Shown: positions 1 through 12,120 of the stretch, one piece after another | Position numbering within the stretch: the stretch's first letter is position 1 | Layout: each line of letters starts with the position of its first letter | Assembly (NCBI RefSeq): GCF_021130785.1 | Contig: NC_060211.1 | Location: 120,342,501-120,406,500, forward strand | DNA length: 64,000 bases | From: Homalodisca vitripennis | Taxonomy: Eukaryota; Arthropoda; Insecta; Hemiptera; Cicadellidae | Direction of reading: 5' to 3' | Program-made: the position numbers and the translations under genes | Notes under the pieces: model-generated | The model's input: only the letters and a program-made list of their open reading frames with translations | The model's database searches: none | What the model was told of the DNA's origin: nothing

Positions 1-15
1 TCCTGTAGCTAAAAC

Positions 16-65
16 AAAGATAGGATTACGTCACACCACGTATCGCGAACGAGGCTTCGCTGATG
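16..65 (-). repeat. Dispersed repeat family, module B copy
   Basis: This 50-base block aligns over its whole length with 49329-49378 on the same strand; both begin AAAGATAGGA and end CGCTGATG. Read on the minus strand it matches plus-strand copies at 6393-6440, 9755-9810, 20230-20315 and 58970-59035, which share CAGCGAAGCCT-like and GACACGTGGT-like words. It is a short diverged copy with no coding potential. The family is described by comparison within this window only. Confidence 0.6.
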
Positions 66-839
66 CTTCATGCAAAAGTTCAAGCATATAAGTCAATTTG
101 TTATAAGAGTATATTACAAAGGTCGTAACCTTTTGATTTACTATTTTTAAGTTAGCGCTTACAGTAATTAGTTACATATTTATTGAAATTTATAATTTAT
201 GTAAAATATAAATAAACTGACTTAAGGGTATTATTTATATTTGGCCATCATGTTAATAAAGTTGTGTCATTTAAGGATTAATAGTGAATGCCATCAAATT
301 TTGTTTCGATGGGCAATAGTAGAGCCTATACTGACATCCTGGGTAAATGTTACTTCTGTCTGCTTTTTTGTGTAAGTAAGGTATAGCAAGATCGAGTTGA
401 GCTGTAGACCTAATATTTGACTTAATAATATTGATACACAGGAAAGAACAAATTTGATAATTTTGTATATCACTCTCGGGGTCTCCCTCATATAGCGAGA
501 TGGCCGACAAGAATCTGCGCGAGGCCTACAAATAGCGGAGATTTTATAGGGATGGGACTGAGTATAATACCTGTATGAAAGTATTAAAAGCTTCTGAATA
601 CATAAAGGATAAACGTGGATAAGTAACATTGTTCTTTTTGACAGGTTTGAAAATTTTCCTATTTGGTGTGTAACGCACATCACACTGCTTGAACGCTGAT
701 CCATTACTTGCTACAGGTTGAAAATAATCTACTAAGACAGAATCTGTATCAAGGTTGAACGTAATATATCTATTTAGTGTGTAAAAGCAATCGTAGCAAA
801 ACGTGATGGGTTTTGTTAGGACCAGTGCATGTGCCTAAT
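66..839. other. AT-rich stretch, nothing recognised
   Basis: A 136-codon open frame lies on the minus strand at 294-704. It shows no motif, signal peptide or domain I recognise and is probably chance. I see nothing else here. Confidence 0.5.
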
Positions 840-962
840 GGGTCATTGGCTAAGCATTAGCGAAACCTGTCATCATATGTTTTGGAAACTTTAATTTTTG
901 TCTCTGAACTTTCATTTATGTATAAGTAACATCGGGTCGAATGATAGTGCGTGTCACTCATT
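840..962 (+). repeat. Dispersed repeat family, module A copy
   Basis: The block carries GGCTAAGCATTAGCGAAACC, close to the GGCTGAGCATTATCGAAAGC word at 20166-20190, the equivalent words at 37776, 42715 and 58607, and a GTGTCACT word that also occurs near the module in other copies. It is a degraded interspersed repeat with no coding content. Confidence 0.5.
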
Positions 963-1502
963 CAGGTTTAAGTAGTAATTAGTGAATATCATTCCATACC
1001 ACCTCGAATATATTTAACCATCTACAAAGTTGCTGTGGTACAAAGAGATTAGATACTAAAAAAATTTAATTATTTTGACAAACTACACAATTATTGAGCT
1101 CTTATCACAGCAGTGGGTGAACTACTAAATTGTATTACATTTATACCAGTTATGTGGTAAAAGTTTTATTTGCCTTGTAAACGATTATTTAAGTTTAATC
1201 TAATAATTTCAATGTTTTAATCTTCTGTAAGTGACGTATAGGATTGTGTTATCTAGATTAAAACTGTTTAATACTGCTTCTGTAACTGTATTGTAAAGAT
1301 TATATAATATATCGTTTTGAAATGGAGAGAAGAAATATAAAAGAACAGTCCTTACCAAAAGGTATTACAACTATAAGTATCCTATATTCCGTCGTACTAC
1401 TGTAAGGTACTAAACAGCATATATTTTCCACCCAGTATTGATTTTCTTCTTAAAAGCTCATACAAAGTTTAGTCGCCTAACATTTAAACTGTCAGTATTT
1501 CC
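963..1502. other. AT-rich stretch, nothing recognised
   Basis: I see no gene or repeat. If 1503-1616 is a terminal exon on the minus strand, this stretch would hold its 3' untranslated region; no close AATAAA signal is evident downstream of that stop. Confidence 0.4.
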
Positions 1503-1616
1503 CTAGTAGTTGTCATCCACCTCCTTAAGACCTTGTTTCAGTGCCTTTTGGAAGCAAGCGTAATCACATTGCGCCAGTGTTGCTTTGACGGGGGCTTTGC
1601 TGAGAATCTCACAGTC
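1503..1616 (-). CDS. Candidate terminal exon, small cysteine-containing peptide
   Basis: On the minus strand a 37-codon frame opens just after a TAA and ends in TAG (1505-1503). It lies in a GC-richer patch inside AT-rich DNA. The reading includes CEILSKAP, then AQCDYACFQKALKQGLKEV and an acidic end, DDNY. Codon use and the even, amphipathic Lys/Leu/Glu composition look coding rather than random. It lacks a plausible start, so it would have to be a last exon; AG dinucleotides just upstream (after CTTAAG or TTCTCAG) could be acceptors, but no strong pyrimidine tract is visible. The three cysteines suggest a secreted peptide. I do not recognise the family, and chance is a real alternative. Confidence 0.22.
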   Translation of the reverse strand, partial: DCEILSKAPVKATLAQCDYACFQKALKQGLKEVDDNY

Positions 1617-1621
1617 TTAAG

Positions 1622-1637
1622 TGCTGTCTCGACAGCA
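1622..1637. repeat. Perfect 7-bp hairpin
   Basis: TGCTGTC and GACAGCA are separated by TC, next to the exon candidate. It is short and may be incidental. Confidence 0.5.
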
Positions 1638-2001
1638 GTGTTGTTAAAATTGTGTCTCTACATTCTGTGAGTTTATGAATAAGATTAGAATAGATATTTA
1701 AAAATTATATTCTTAAAATATCGCAAAGAATAATGAATACTCGATTAAATTTAGAATCTTAACATATATTATAATGATCACAATGTTCATTAAATTATTT
1801 ATAAGGAATGTTTAATTTTTGTTGCTGAATAATTATTAAGACTTTTTAAGAATTATCTTCACTACTATTATACTTCGGACGCTTTATTGTTTATTGACAT
1901 TATTAAATAACAGTTTTTAATTTATTATAATATATTTAACTTTGAAACACTTGCTGAAGGAAACAGCAACAGGAATTTTCAGGACATTTGCTATTATTCA
2001 G
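1638..2001. other. AT-rich stretch, nothing recognised
   Basis: Mostly A/T runs. I see no gene, repeat or structured element. Confidence 0.5.
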
Positions 2002-2340
2002 CGATACAAAAAATCAGTAACACTACGTTTCGAGATAAGCAATCTGATCTCTTCTTCAGATAAATAAATAACCTAACTAATAGTTACAAACCAGGTTAAA
2101 ATAGGCTGATATTATCAGATAGTTGTGGCATATATAAGTCAGGAATTACAACCACAATGTTGTGTGTCAACTTCACTAACTCTAAAACATGCACTTAATA
2201 CAAAAACTAAACACAACACTAATTATTAATGCGCAAAGCTAACATCCCTCTCCAGTCTAATTATGTGTTAGGTTAGTTATTTATCTGAAAAATTGATCAG
2301 ATTGCAGATCTCGAAACGTGTTACTAATTTAGTGTATCAC
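2002..2340. mobile_element. MITE-like element with ~75-bp inverted repeats
   Basis: The left arm (about 2002-2078) and the right arm (about 2264-2340) are inverted copies of each other with scattered mismatches. Shared words, read inward, are GATACA, then AGTAACAC, then CGTTTCGAGAT, GCAATCTGATC, TCAGATAAATAA and CCTAAC. The roughly 185-bp centre is AT-rich and has no open frame of note, so the element is non-autonomous. The outermost bases and target-site duplication could not be fixed. No transposase is present, so the superfamily is unknown. It could be the internally deleted derivative of a larger DNA transposon. Confidence 0.75.
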
Positions 2341-2836
2341 TGTACGATCGAAAAGACCGGATCAATTCTATTTCATTCACATTCCTTCCATCTTCGAAGA
2401 CAAACGTCAAAGAAGATACACTTGATGTTAGCTGGAATAAAGGCTATATCGCTTTCACACGTTACAAAGGGTTCTTAACGGATTGAACGTTCTGTATACT
2501 GATTCTTCTTTGCATATTGCTTTTAAGTTTATTCATAGTTAAGTAGGTACCTGAAGTTATACAAAATTGTTGTATAATTACTGTTGCAATATACTATTAT
2601 ATATCATTGAAGGAGGAGCTCTTGTTATTGGAAAACAAATTGTTTTCTTAAAAAAATATACTTCTCCAATAAATTTTAAATTCTTAAGCATGGCCTTTAG
2701 AAATACGAGGTGTCGTCGTTAGGTGTGAATCAAACAATGTCTAACGGTACGAATATTTCTACAATTTAAAACAATTTTCAGCTTAGTAAAGTTTATGAAA
2801 GGATTTCTTAAATAAATAAATAAATTTATATACATA

Positions 2837-2839
<3 letters not shown>
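2341..2839. other. AT-rich stretch, nothing recognised
   Basis: A 61-codon frame at 2293-2478 overlaps the right arm of the inverted-repeat element and is not credible as a gene. I see nothing else. Confidence 0.5.

Positions 2840-2893
<54 letters not shown>
2840..2893. repeat. (TA)n microsatellite
   Basis: A perfect alternating TA array of about 54 bases. Confidence 0.97.
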
Positions 2894-2896
<3 letters not shown>

Positions 2897-5836
2897 GTAA
2901 TATTTCATCCTGACTTTTTTATGTATAATGTTTCATAAGCGTTCTTCTTTTCTAGGGAATAAGTTTAATGAATATTAAATTTGGCTGATTTTTTGAATTC
3001 ATTTGTATTTTTAATATCTTTAATGTTTTATGAGTCCTTTTATAATGCTTCTTTTTGTATGGCCAATTGTCTTAAGTCTTAAACAATCTTCACAGTTAAT
3101 TATGAAAATTCCACATTTATTTTCATCTCAAATTTTATCTTTTGGATTTTCAAGCAGATTATTTACCACCTTTTGTGGAAAAATTTAGGTTCCTGTAATT
3201 TTGTTTAAAATATTTATTTATTTTTCTATAAATTGAACCGTGTCATGTATTGCGAGATGAGTTTTAATTCAATCTAAATTTGGAAAGCATTTCTTCATTT
3301 TTTATACATTCAGCTTTTTTATTAAAAAAACAGTCAATTTATTTAGTAAGAGTAACCATTCTCGAGGCCGAAAGGCCGTTTGTATGAAATATAAAATTAT
3401 TGGAGAATATTGTGTATTTCGTTTAAAGTAAATAATCACTATCACAACGTTTGTAATAAATATTTAAACTTTATTCAACATTTTAACTTCCTCAAACAAC
3501 TGGAAGATTTTAGTTTTGGTAGCGACTGTAGAAATGAGGAAAAAATCGAAACCTTTCTCTAAGACCAATGGCGGTTATACCAACACACAATTACGACACG
3601 AGGACTCATCACGCGCAGTTTAAAGTACTTTCCGGAGTTAGCAATTCGTGAGTGAAAGAAGAATGACTGGTGATCGAAATGATATGATAACGTTAGTTTT
3701 TATTAAAATAAAAATAACTTTATTGTTTTGTTTCCATAAATGGAAATAGTACTTTCAACACAAGCTATGCTTAAAAAAATCTTTATTATACGTATTGTAT
3801 CATACTCTTCTGGCTATTTTTATCAGAAGTATGTTACTCTAAAATTTTTTTATAAACATACTTATGAAACGTGAAAGGGTTCACTTTTTCACTCACTATA
3901 ACTCACGTAGAACAGGCCTGGAACGATAATTTATGCTGTCCAACACGACAGCTTAACAGGGAGTTCCTACTTTATATTCTTCCTCAAAGCTGTACTTTTC
4001 TCTTTTACCTTCCCTCTTTCAGACGATATGAGAAAGCATATTATGCATAAAAGATGTATCAACAATAAATCATAAAATAGAATTGGTTGTGAAAAATTTA
4101 TTAACTATGAAGTATTACCAAGAATTTTTATAATTGTTGCAGTAAATTTATTTAACAGAGAGTAATTAAAAAAACGAGCAATTAAACTCTCTTAATTAAT
4201 TACGAGTCTTGACGTTGTCACTGGAATAACTTACATTAACCTCAGATCTGTGTATAAAGAAAACGTTGAGAATAATGGCATTTTATTCTCGATTATTTCT
4301 ATGTACGAGTATATGATGTGGATGAATATGCCTTAGTGATTGCGTACACGAATACGTTTATAAATTGTTTTAATCTTTTATGAATTGCATTAAATAATGT
4401 ACAATACCAGTTGAATACATAAATTGCGGTGATAATGTGTTCGAACATCAGCCGTTTACTGTCGAGTAGGGTTAGGGCCTCCAGTAATCTATAACCCAGG
4501 ATCACTAGACCCTCTACGTCATTGTCATCAGTCATTGAAAGTCACCGCAATCATCATTACTTGTCTATAGCTGATATTGTCTCTGTCTAAATAATGATAT
4601 CAATACAACTGAATAAAAGCCAATACTTCAAGATACCTTACCAAACTTTGAACCTTACACAGAATTGTTCATAGATATATTTAACTGTGTTCTTTATGTC
4701 CATTATGAACGTACCTTTTGTTAAAAAGTGTATTCGATTAAAATATAAGACAGCCCAGTTTTTTGACAGAGATAAAATATTTACAATTAAGTGTGATAAA
4801 TTTCTATTGCTAAACTGTAAATTAACCTTATTACATTTCAGTTATTACGTTAATAATAACGTTAGCAAAATTGCCTACAGTAATTACAAATGTATCTGTT
4901 TTATCCAAAATGAAAAGATTAAACTCCTTAGGAAAACGTACACTTTTATAAACAATATTCCTACCTTTTGTTAGGATTGATGGAAATTTGATTTTATACG
5001 TTTTTGATTAAAGTTACATTAAAATTTAATAATAAATAAAAATTGAGCGGAGCAAATATCAAAATACAATAGTTTTATATACTTTACTAGTTTTTTGTCA
5101 AACTTGTTAGTCTTATGTGGCAGCAAATAAGTTGTTAAATATTAGGTACAAAATTAACCTATGAAATAATAATACAGGTCGATTATATAAATACATTCGC
5201 TCCGTGGGAGTTTGATATTTGATAATTTCCTTTCTGGAGTAGGATGCTACCGGTAAACCACAGACCCTACTTTTTATCAGTAAATTACCTTGATTTTGAG
5301 TCTTTCTGCTACACGTGCGATTATGTAACTAAACTAAAGTATGTTCGGTACACTACCTGTCAATAATCGTTTACTGAAAAATTACATTAAATGTAATAAT
5401 TACTTAATATAAATAAATTAATCTAGATATACATATATTTATAGATCCAACCTTTAGATACTCAGTGATGTTTCGCCTATGTAAGGGTAAATTTTTTGGG
5501 GTTCAGTTTGTAAAAAAATTAATTTAATCAGGTTCGCCATAATCAGATAAGAAATAAAACTGGGATAACAGTTTAAACTGAGCTGTTTATATGAAATTGT
5601 ACAAAAAATGAAGAATTACTTTTAAACTTATTTTACGTTAAAAACATTTATATTATGGGTCCTAACTAACTAAAAACATGACTGGAAATAAATGAACCTT
5701 TAGAAATGAAATGAACGGAGTATGTAATTGTCGTAAGTAAAGTCGAATAACTTACTTTACTAAGGATATTTACCACAAATCTAAATAATCATTAAAGTTT
5801 AATAGCTGGTTAGTATTATTAATACATTCCTAAACC

Positions 5837-5838
<2 letters not shown>
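2894..5838. other. Intergenic or intronic AT-rich DNA
   Basis: I see no recognisable gene. The least AT-rich spot is about 4400-4560, where a 78-codon minus-strand frame (4299-4535) starts at an ATG and has coding-like composition at its N-terminus, but no motif, splice context or homology that I know. A 95-codon plus-strand frame at 4687-4974 is Lys/Asn/Ile-rich, as expected from AT-rich chance. Confidence 0.4.

Positions 5839-5905
<67 letters not shown>
5839..5905. repeat. (AT)n microsatellite
   Basis: A perfect alternating array of about 66 bases. The minus-strand open frame across it (5819-6001) is an artefact of the array. Confidence 0.97.
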
Positions 5906-5907
<2 letters not shown>

Positions 5908-6392
5908 GACTATCACGAAAGGGTTGGAAAACTGTTATATCTTTATGTCTGTGTAGGAATGACCTGACACATAAACTTTTAACATTTGCAAGAGGCTTCA
6001 TTAATATACAAGCACTTCAGATTTGATAACGTGATAGTTAAACGATCACTGAAATGATACTTAACAAAACAGTGATTTTAAACCTCATTTAAAGAATCAA
6101 ATGGGAATTTTCATATGTTAAAAGTCCTCAAGAATAATTTCATACAGAGAATTTTGCATAAAACTTCATTTTCAAATGGACAAGAATTATCTCTGTATTG
6201 GTGCATACAAAAACCATGTTTGCAAAACTTTGTTCACGTCATAAAAGGATATCATATAATATACTGACACAATTTATTTTTTATTTGCAGAGGGCATAAA
6301 AGCCCCTTTTCTGCATCATTGACTATTTGCCTATATATCCGCAGGTCATCTTGAAAATGAATTGATCTATATACTTACAATTTTGCTTACTC
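5906..6392. other. AT-rich stretch, nothing recognised
   Basis: I see no gene or repeat here. Confidence 0.5.
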
Positions 6393-6440
6393 CCTCAGCG
6401 AAGCCTGTCACGCGACACTTGGTGTGGCGTATTGCTAACA
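6393..6440 (+). repeat. Dispersed repeat family, module B copy
   Basis: CAGCGAAGCCTGTCACGCGA followed by a CACTTGGTGTGGCGTA word matches the reverse complement of 16-65 and the plus-strand copies at 20.25 kb and 59.0 kb. Confidence 0.65.
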
Positions 6441-9400
6441 GTCAGTATTTAAGATTACTTAAGATTTACTACGCATAAACATGTTACAAAAGATTAATAC
6501 CGACTTCTTTGATTAAAACTGAACTGACTCTCTTCTTAAAATTAGCCAGAATGTTTGAATGTGATCGCTTAATATGCCCGCAGCGTATTATTTATTTTGA
6601 AAATGTTAGCGATAGCCTATATAAAGGTTTAATAACAGTTAAAGCTATACTGCAAGTAATTTATTTTAGATTTTACATTAGACTATACAGTCATTGTTAT
6701 ACAAATAAATGGTATTAAATATCTTTAGCTTCAAAAATTTAATTAGAAAATTAAAAAGGCTTGCTTTGTAAATAGATTTTTATTTTTAAATAATTGTCTT
6801 CAAGTCAGAAAGAACGACAAATTACTCTGGAGATAATGTTTTGATTAAAGTACGTAGCGTATAAATTTGTTTGTTCCTCTTGTTTAGAAAAATAATATAC
6901 CACTGCATGAGTGAATGTTTTTTTTTTTCTGAGACCTAACTCATGGCATCGAAAAGCAAACCATTTTGTAAAAGTTTTACTTTTTAATTGTTTACATATT
7001 CTTAATGCACGTATGGGAACGGTCGAAGAACTTAAAATGTTATTCTTGGAAAGATAAATCAAAACTTGTGGTTCCTTGTTTCTCACAATTGGATTGATAA
7101 TCAATTATATTTTTATGATTTACGGGAGCCTACTGCTGTACGAAATTATTATTGTTCAAATCGAATGAATGATTGTTTAAAAAAATTCATTGTTTCTGTA
7201 TTTTCTAGTATTTGCCCTTCTAATGTGTCCAATTTATCACGGGTCTCTAAGATGTCTATATTATTGTATTTATTAGTATTGATAGTAAAATAATTGTCAT
7301 AATATATCCTTATAATTAAGTTTTATCAATTGCCTACATATATTTAGACCTCAATTACTATGTTATAAGTTTATGCTCACATGAATTGTTTTAGTTCTAG
7401 TAGGAAAGGTCAAGGCATAAACGAATACGGCTCTGTATGTCTATTACAAAAAAATTAGTAATTTTAGGTCACTCGAACAATACTGTTATATAATTACTGA
7501 AGTATAATTAAATATTGTATTGTTTAGGATTCCACTATCAGTAGTTTCTCGCCCGTTACTTTTAAGCGCCTGCTTAGTTTTCAACCGCCAAGACAGTGCA
7601 AGGTTGTAATGCAAATAGTGTTCCTTAAAAGCACCGGCGGCGCTGGTCGAATTTAAGATTTTTAGGATGTGATAGATATATTGCTAACCCTTTATTTACA
7701 AACTAGTGCTGAGTTTGCACCTTTGTTCAGATGAATTTCCTATTAAAAATAATATAATAACAGTACTACATCAATCGCTCTTCTAAATCTGAGGCTTAAT
7801 GGTAGCGCATCGAAAAAGCTTTATATTATACATTTTAATAAATATTTTAGAGGTAACATAAAAAAAATCCCTTGGATGGTTCAAAAAAGAATAAATGTTA
7901 TTAACAATTTCTATGAAATTATATAACTTTAAAAATGTGTGGTTTACAACTAACTCTATGTGTCTAATTTTGAAGTATTTGTTGCAGAACAGTTATTATT
8001 GACAAGTTTAATTCATTAAGTTTCAGTTTATGCTTATGCAACAAATTTCAAACTCCCCCGATTCGACGAGAACCTTCATATCTCGAACGCTCCATTGGTA
8101 CTTTAGTAATTAAATTAAACTATGTTGTAATCAAAGAGCCAAACTTGGTTGTAATGAAACAATGGAATCCTTGCCGACTGATTTGGTGGAATTTAGTTGA
8201 GCTAATAATATCAATTGAGTTCCACTGCTGACAACATTTACAATGTAGTTGTTAATTACCTGTTTGTTGTTAATATCAACCATTAAAGAGTTATTTGTTT
8301 ACCTACCTTATATTACCAAACAGTATTGATTGAAATAATTGTACTTTAAGTATTGCAGTTAAATTTTAGGTCCCGCAGAGTATATTCATTATACTCTTAA
8401 GCTACTTGGTGTTATAATACTGCTATAAATACTGTACATACATATTAATGTAAAGGAAGGCTTTATTACAGTAAAAACACATTATCTAGAGAATTATCTG
8501 TGAACAATTCAATCTTTACTCCATAAACTTTCCAGATGTGAGCCGGAAATTAATACAAGTGCCGTAAATTTATTTGTAAATATCATACATCTATGATTTA
8601 TTTCTACCCCTTTATTTCAAATTGCTCTATGTCACGTTTTAGTCCAGAATATTGGCGATTGGACTAATATGTTTGATGATTTGTTTAAAATGGAAAAACA
8701 CATTGACAAGCTTTAAACAAATATTTTTGGATGATCTGGCACATGAGAGAGCACTCTATTTTTATCAATTCTCTTACTAGATGATCCTATTTCGTGAGGT
8801 TAGTATCATAAAAAATAAGGGTAATCTCATAATTTTAGTATAATTTATACAATATATTCCAGCAATAGAAAGTAAGATAACAAATATCTAACCACGTTGA
8901 TAGTTATCACTTCTAATGAAAAGAAGTGGAACATTTAAAGTACCTTTTTCAAACAACAAGGTAGAGCAAGAGTGCAGAAACTTTCTGATTGGTGAAACAT
9001 TTACTCCCTGGAGAATGAACGCGACCTGTATACGGGAAAGTAACAGTAGTTAAACTCATTGCCTGGAAAGAACGCGAATTTAACTCAAACATTTTACAAC
9101 ATTTCGTTAATGTAATAAATTATTGTACAAGGATATGTTTACCTTGCTTAAAAATTTCTTATATGTTTATTACATATTTGTGCTATTAACTTTTACACAT
9201 AATTCAATTGGTCGAGTGTTATAAAAACATTTGTAATACATTTGTAATAATATAGTGCCAATTTATATTTTTAGTTCCATACGGCTTTTGCATGTATATA
9301 CTACGTCTTAAAATTATATGATTATTTTAACATTTTTTATGTTCATATTTTTGGGATTTCAGGTCGCCATTCATTCCATACACGGAACGGTCATAATTAT

Positions 9401-9754
9401 TTGAATCAATGTTGAATCAAGTTTATGTGTACATTTTGATGTTAAATATGTATAAACGAGATCTTTTAAAATGTTAAACGATGTTATAGAAACATGAATA
9501 TATTTCTGTCAGCCCTCTTGACACCTCTATAACGAACCGACCTGTAGACTTCAAACAATGCATGGAGCTTCATGTGTATATAATTCAACATGCTAATTCA
9601 ACTTATGGATGGCACTCCATAGAATTTAGTCAAACTTTAGCAATCATTTCTGTGTTGGTATATGGTGAAAGTAATAAGAAAAATCATAGAATAAATCAAT
9701 GAAAATACAAACTGACATAACTTAATCAGATAGTGTAACAGATATTAACACACG
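6441..9754. other. Intergenic or intronic AT-rich DNA
   Basis: A GC-richer patch at about 7560-7660 contains GTAATGCAAATAG (octamer-like) and a CCGGCGGCGC run but no open frame worth noting. Short frames (6509-6718, 6805-7104, 7066-7293) are AT-driven and overlap one another on opposite strands. I see no recognisable gene. Confidence 0.4.
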
Positions 9755-9810
9755 AAATCTCTGTGAAGCCTGTTGTCTAAACGTGATTTGGCGTACCCAA
9801 TTATAATATG
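9755..9810 (+). repeat. Dispersed repeat family, module B copy
   Basis: CTCTGTGAAGCCTGTTGTCT followed by AACGTGATTTGGCGTACC aligns with the copies at 6393 and 20258. It is diverged, and a minus-strand frame over it (9745-9948) is not a gene. Confidence 0.55.
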
Positions 9811-10666
9811 GCAGATACGAGGATTATTATATAAGGAGAGGCCAGGATAGTTCGGATTTTTATATTCAATATTTTGGAACAAATATTGGGTCGTGTTTTT
9901 TTCAGATTTTAAAGCTTTGACTTCATTATTAAGCCTCCAAGAAAGCAAAAGATCCTAACAAACATGACTATAATAATAAAACAGCAAAAAGTGACGAAAA
10001 AACTATGTCAAGTACATAGATGCAACTACAAATTTATAAAAATTACTAATAAAAAGCACGATTAAACACTGACGACGCTATAGGGTACGATCCAATGTAA
10101 CTTGTGCTGCAAGCAATTTCACAGGAGTCGAAGTAAAGAAAGTGCACGAATTATGCGTCGATGTTTAGTGTATGTTTTTTATAGGTGCGTTTTCTGTAAT
10201 TCTTATACAAACTTCATAATGCAGCTTTATTTGGAACTATTTGGTGGCCATTTCTAACTTTCGGTACGTTCCTTTATTTATTTAGACTTTTGTACAATTG
10301 CATGTTTCTTTTATAAATCAAAAACTAAAGAAGTGTGCGTTGTCCATTTATTCATTTTATATCATTAAAAAGTTCAAACTGTAATTAAATATGCTACTAC
10401 TCTTATAAAATTGTAGGTTTTGTGAGCCTTTGTCGTTGTTGTACTAATGAAATGTCTTAGAATTTGTTTCAATTATAAAGAAAAGTTCTCGGTTGTATGG
10501 CACTATAGATATTGTAAAAACGTTTAAATAAATAAGGATAAGAAAATGTAGCAACTTATAGGAGTGCCAGAATACATTCTGATTTTAGAAGCCAGGTGCT
10601 ACAAATATTCAAATGTAATTTATTTTTATTATCAATTTAATTCATTTTAAACTAGAAGTTTAACCG
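9811..10666. other. AT-rich stretch, nothing recognised
   Basis: I see no gene, RNA gene or structured repeat. Confidence 0.5.
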
Positions 10667-11110
10667 TTGAAGCCTATACATGATATTTATTTTGGTAGAA
10701 GTAATCGCATTATGGATTACTGTAACGTACAAAGAGGATTCCCGCTGCGGCAACAGAATTGGAGTTTAAACCTGTCGTCGCCCCAGGCTAGTCCAGGTAT
10801 CGGATACTTCTCGCCGATTACATTGTTGAAAAGGCTAACACAGATAGAAGGGACAGCTCGTGTGAAAGCACTACAATATAAACCATTGGTATATGTTCAC
10901 CAATGACTAATAAAAAATAAAATTGTACTCTGTAAACTGAGTGACTCCTCATTTACAAAAATAGCTTTATATCAGCAATAGTAGCCGACATGAGTACTGC
11001 AGTAGATAGCGGCTGGGAGCAGAGCAGCACCTGAGGGAACAGGCAGCAGCAGGATATTGATGACGTGTGTCGTGCAGCGCTCTCTGGGGTAAAACTCTCC
11101 GCTACTCTAT
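10667..11110. other. Two GC-richer patches, function unknown
   Basis: About 10735-10870 and 10985-11100 are clearly less AT-rich than their surroundings. The first lies in a 79-codon plus-strand frame (10667-10906) with a Pro/Ser/Leu-rich middle but no recognised domain. The second contains CAGCAGCAGG and a GGGGTAAAA word that could be a weak splice donor, but every frame is stopped. They could be conserved non-coding elements or untranslated exons; nothing in the sequence decides. Confidence 0.3.
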
Positions 11111-11814
11111 TTCAATTGTCTTCTTAGGCTCAGAAACATACAATGTCATTCAATATTATTTCAGCTAGTGTAAATTATTTTCCGTTTTAGTAATATCAAA
11201 TGCTTTATGAGAGTACCTAACTTATGAATTCTTTGAATGTAAATTACTGAAGAAAAAATAAACCAAATAAGTATTATGGTTCATAATAAATATTTTAAAA
11301 CGATCTGAAATTGTTACAAAATATAATAAAAATAAGTTTAACATACTACATTTACGCATGATTCTCTCTGATTTATTGAATTAATAAATGTCATGCCAAT
11401 ATCTTGAGGACAGAAAAATATGCCACTGGTTGTAAACTAATGGTAGTGTACGTTTTAAGACGAATTAAACTTTATTAGTAATGTTAATTATTAACTTAGA
11501 CATGTCTTTTTATTTTGAAATTACATTATTATTACAAATTTCTTTTGGTTGCATTAGGTATAAGTAGAGTAACTGTTAAAATTTTATAGTTTAAAATGTT
11601 TTAACCCATATAGTTTAATACGTAAAATAAAACAAACCTTTTAACCCACAGTACATAGGCATATATATATTTTTATTAAATACTTCTTTATACATCACTT
11701 AAAATTTTTAAAGAACTATACTGTTTAAATTTGTAAACAAAACAAATCTTCAAAACCTAAAAAAGATGTTGGCTTTATATATTTATATAAAACAAATAAT
11801 CCGGGAGCATTATA
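11111..11814. other. AT-rich stretch, nothing recognised
   Basis: Only A/T-rich DNA. I see no gene or repeat. Confidence 0.5.
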
Positions 11815-12120
11815 ATAAGGTTTCCTGGCAAGGTAATGCAGTGCATTGGCGGTGTACAAGAATTTAAACCAGCTGACTCAAATGAGCCCAACAAGGGCTG
11901 AATGAGTGGACAAAAGGACAGTGAACGTTGACGAGACACGACGCAATTGAAGAGGATCTCAAGGCCGCCCTGGACTTCCTGTGGCGACCAGAGAACACCG
12001 CTGACTGCTAATGTCACTGCAATGCTTATGTAATGGGTCGATAAGAGTAGCAGCGGAATAATTAGGTTAGGCGATTCAGGTCACTCACTCTACTCCTGGT
12101 GATCATTTCTTGTCTCTCAT
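11815..12120. other. GC-richer block with weak coding signals on both strands
   Basis: The block is open on the minus strand in an 80-codon frame (11775-12017). On the plus strand a short frame reads DAIEEDLKAALDFLWRPE before a TAA at about 12009. That peptide has coding-like composition, but it is bounded by a stop upstream and has no convincing acceptor. Neither reading is recognised. It may be a small exon, an old gene relic or a conserved non-coding block. Confidence 0.25.

Noticed and set aside
294..704. 136-codon minus-strand open frame
   Set aside because: No motif, membrane or signal pattern, or splice context; composition fits chance openness.
10667..10906. 79-codon frame in a GC-richer patch
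   Set aside because: Unrecognised and without splice support; listed only as part of a GC-richer region.
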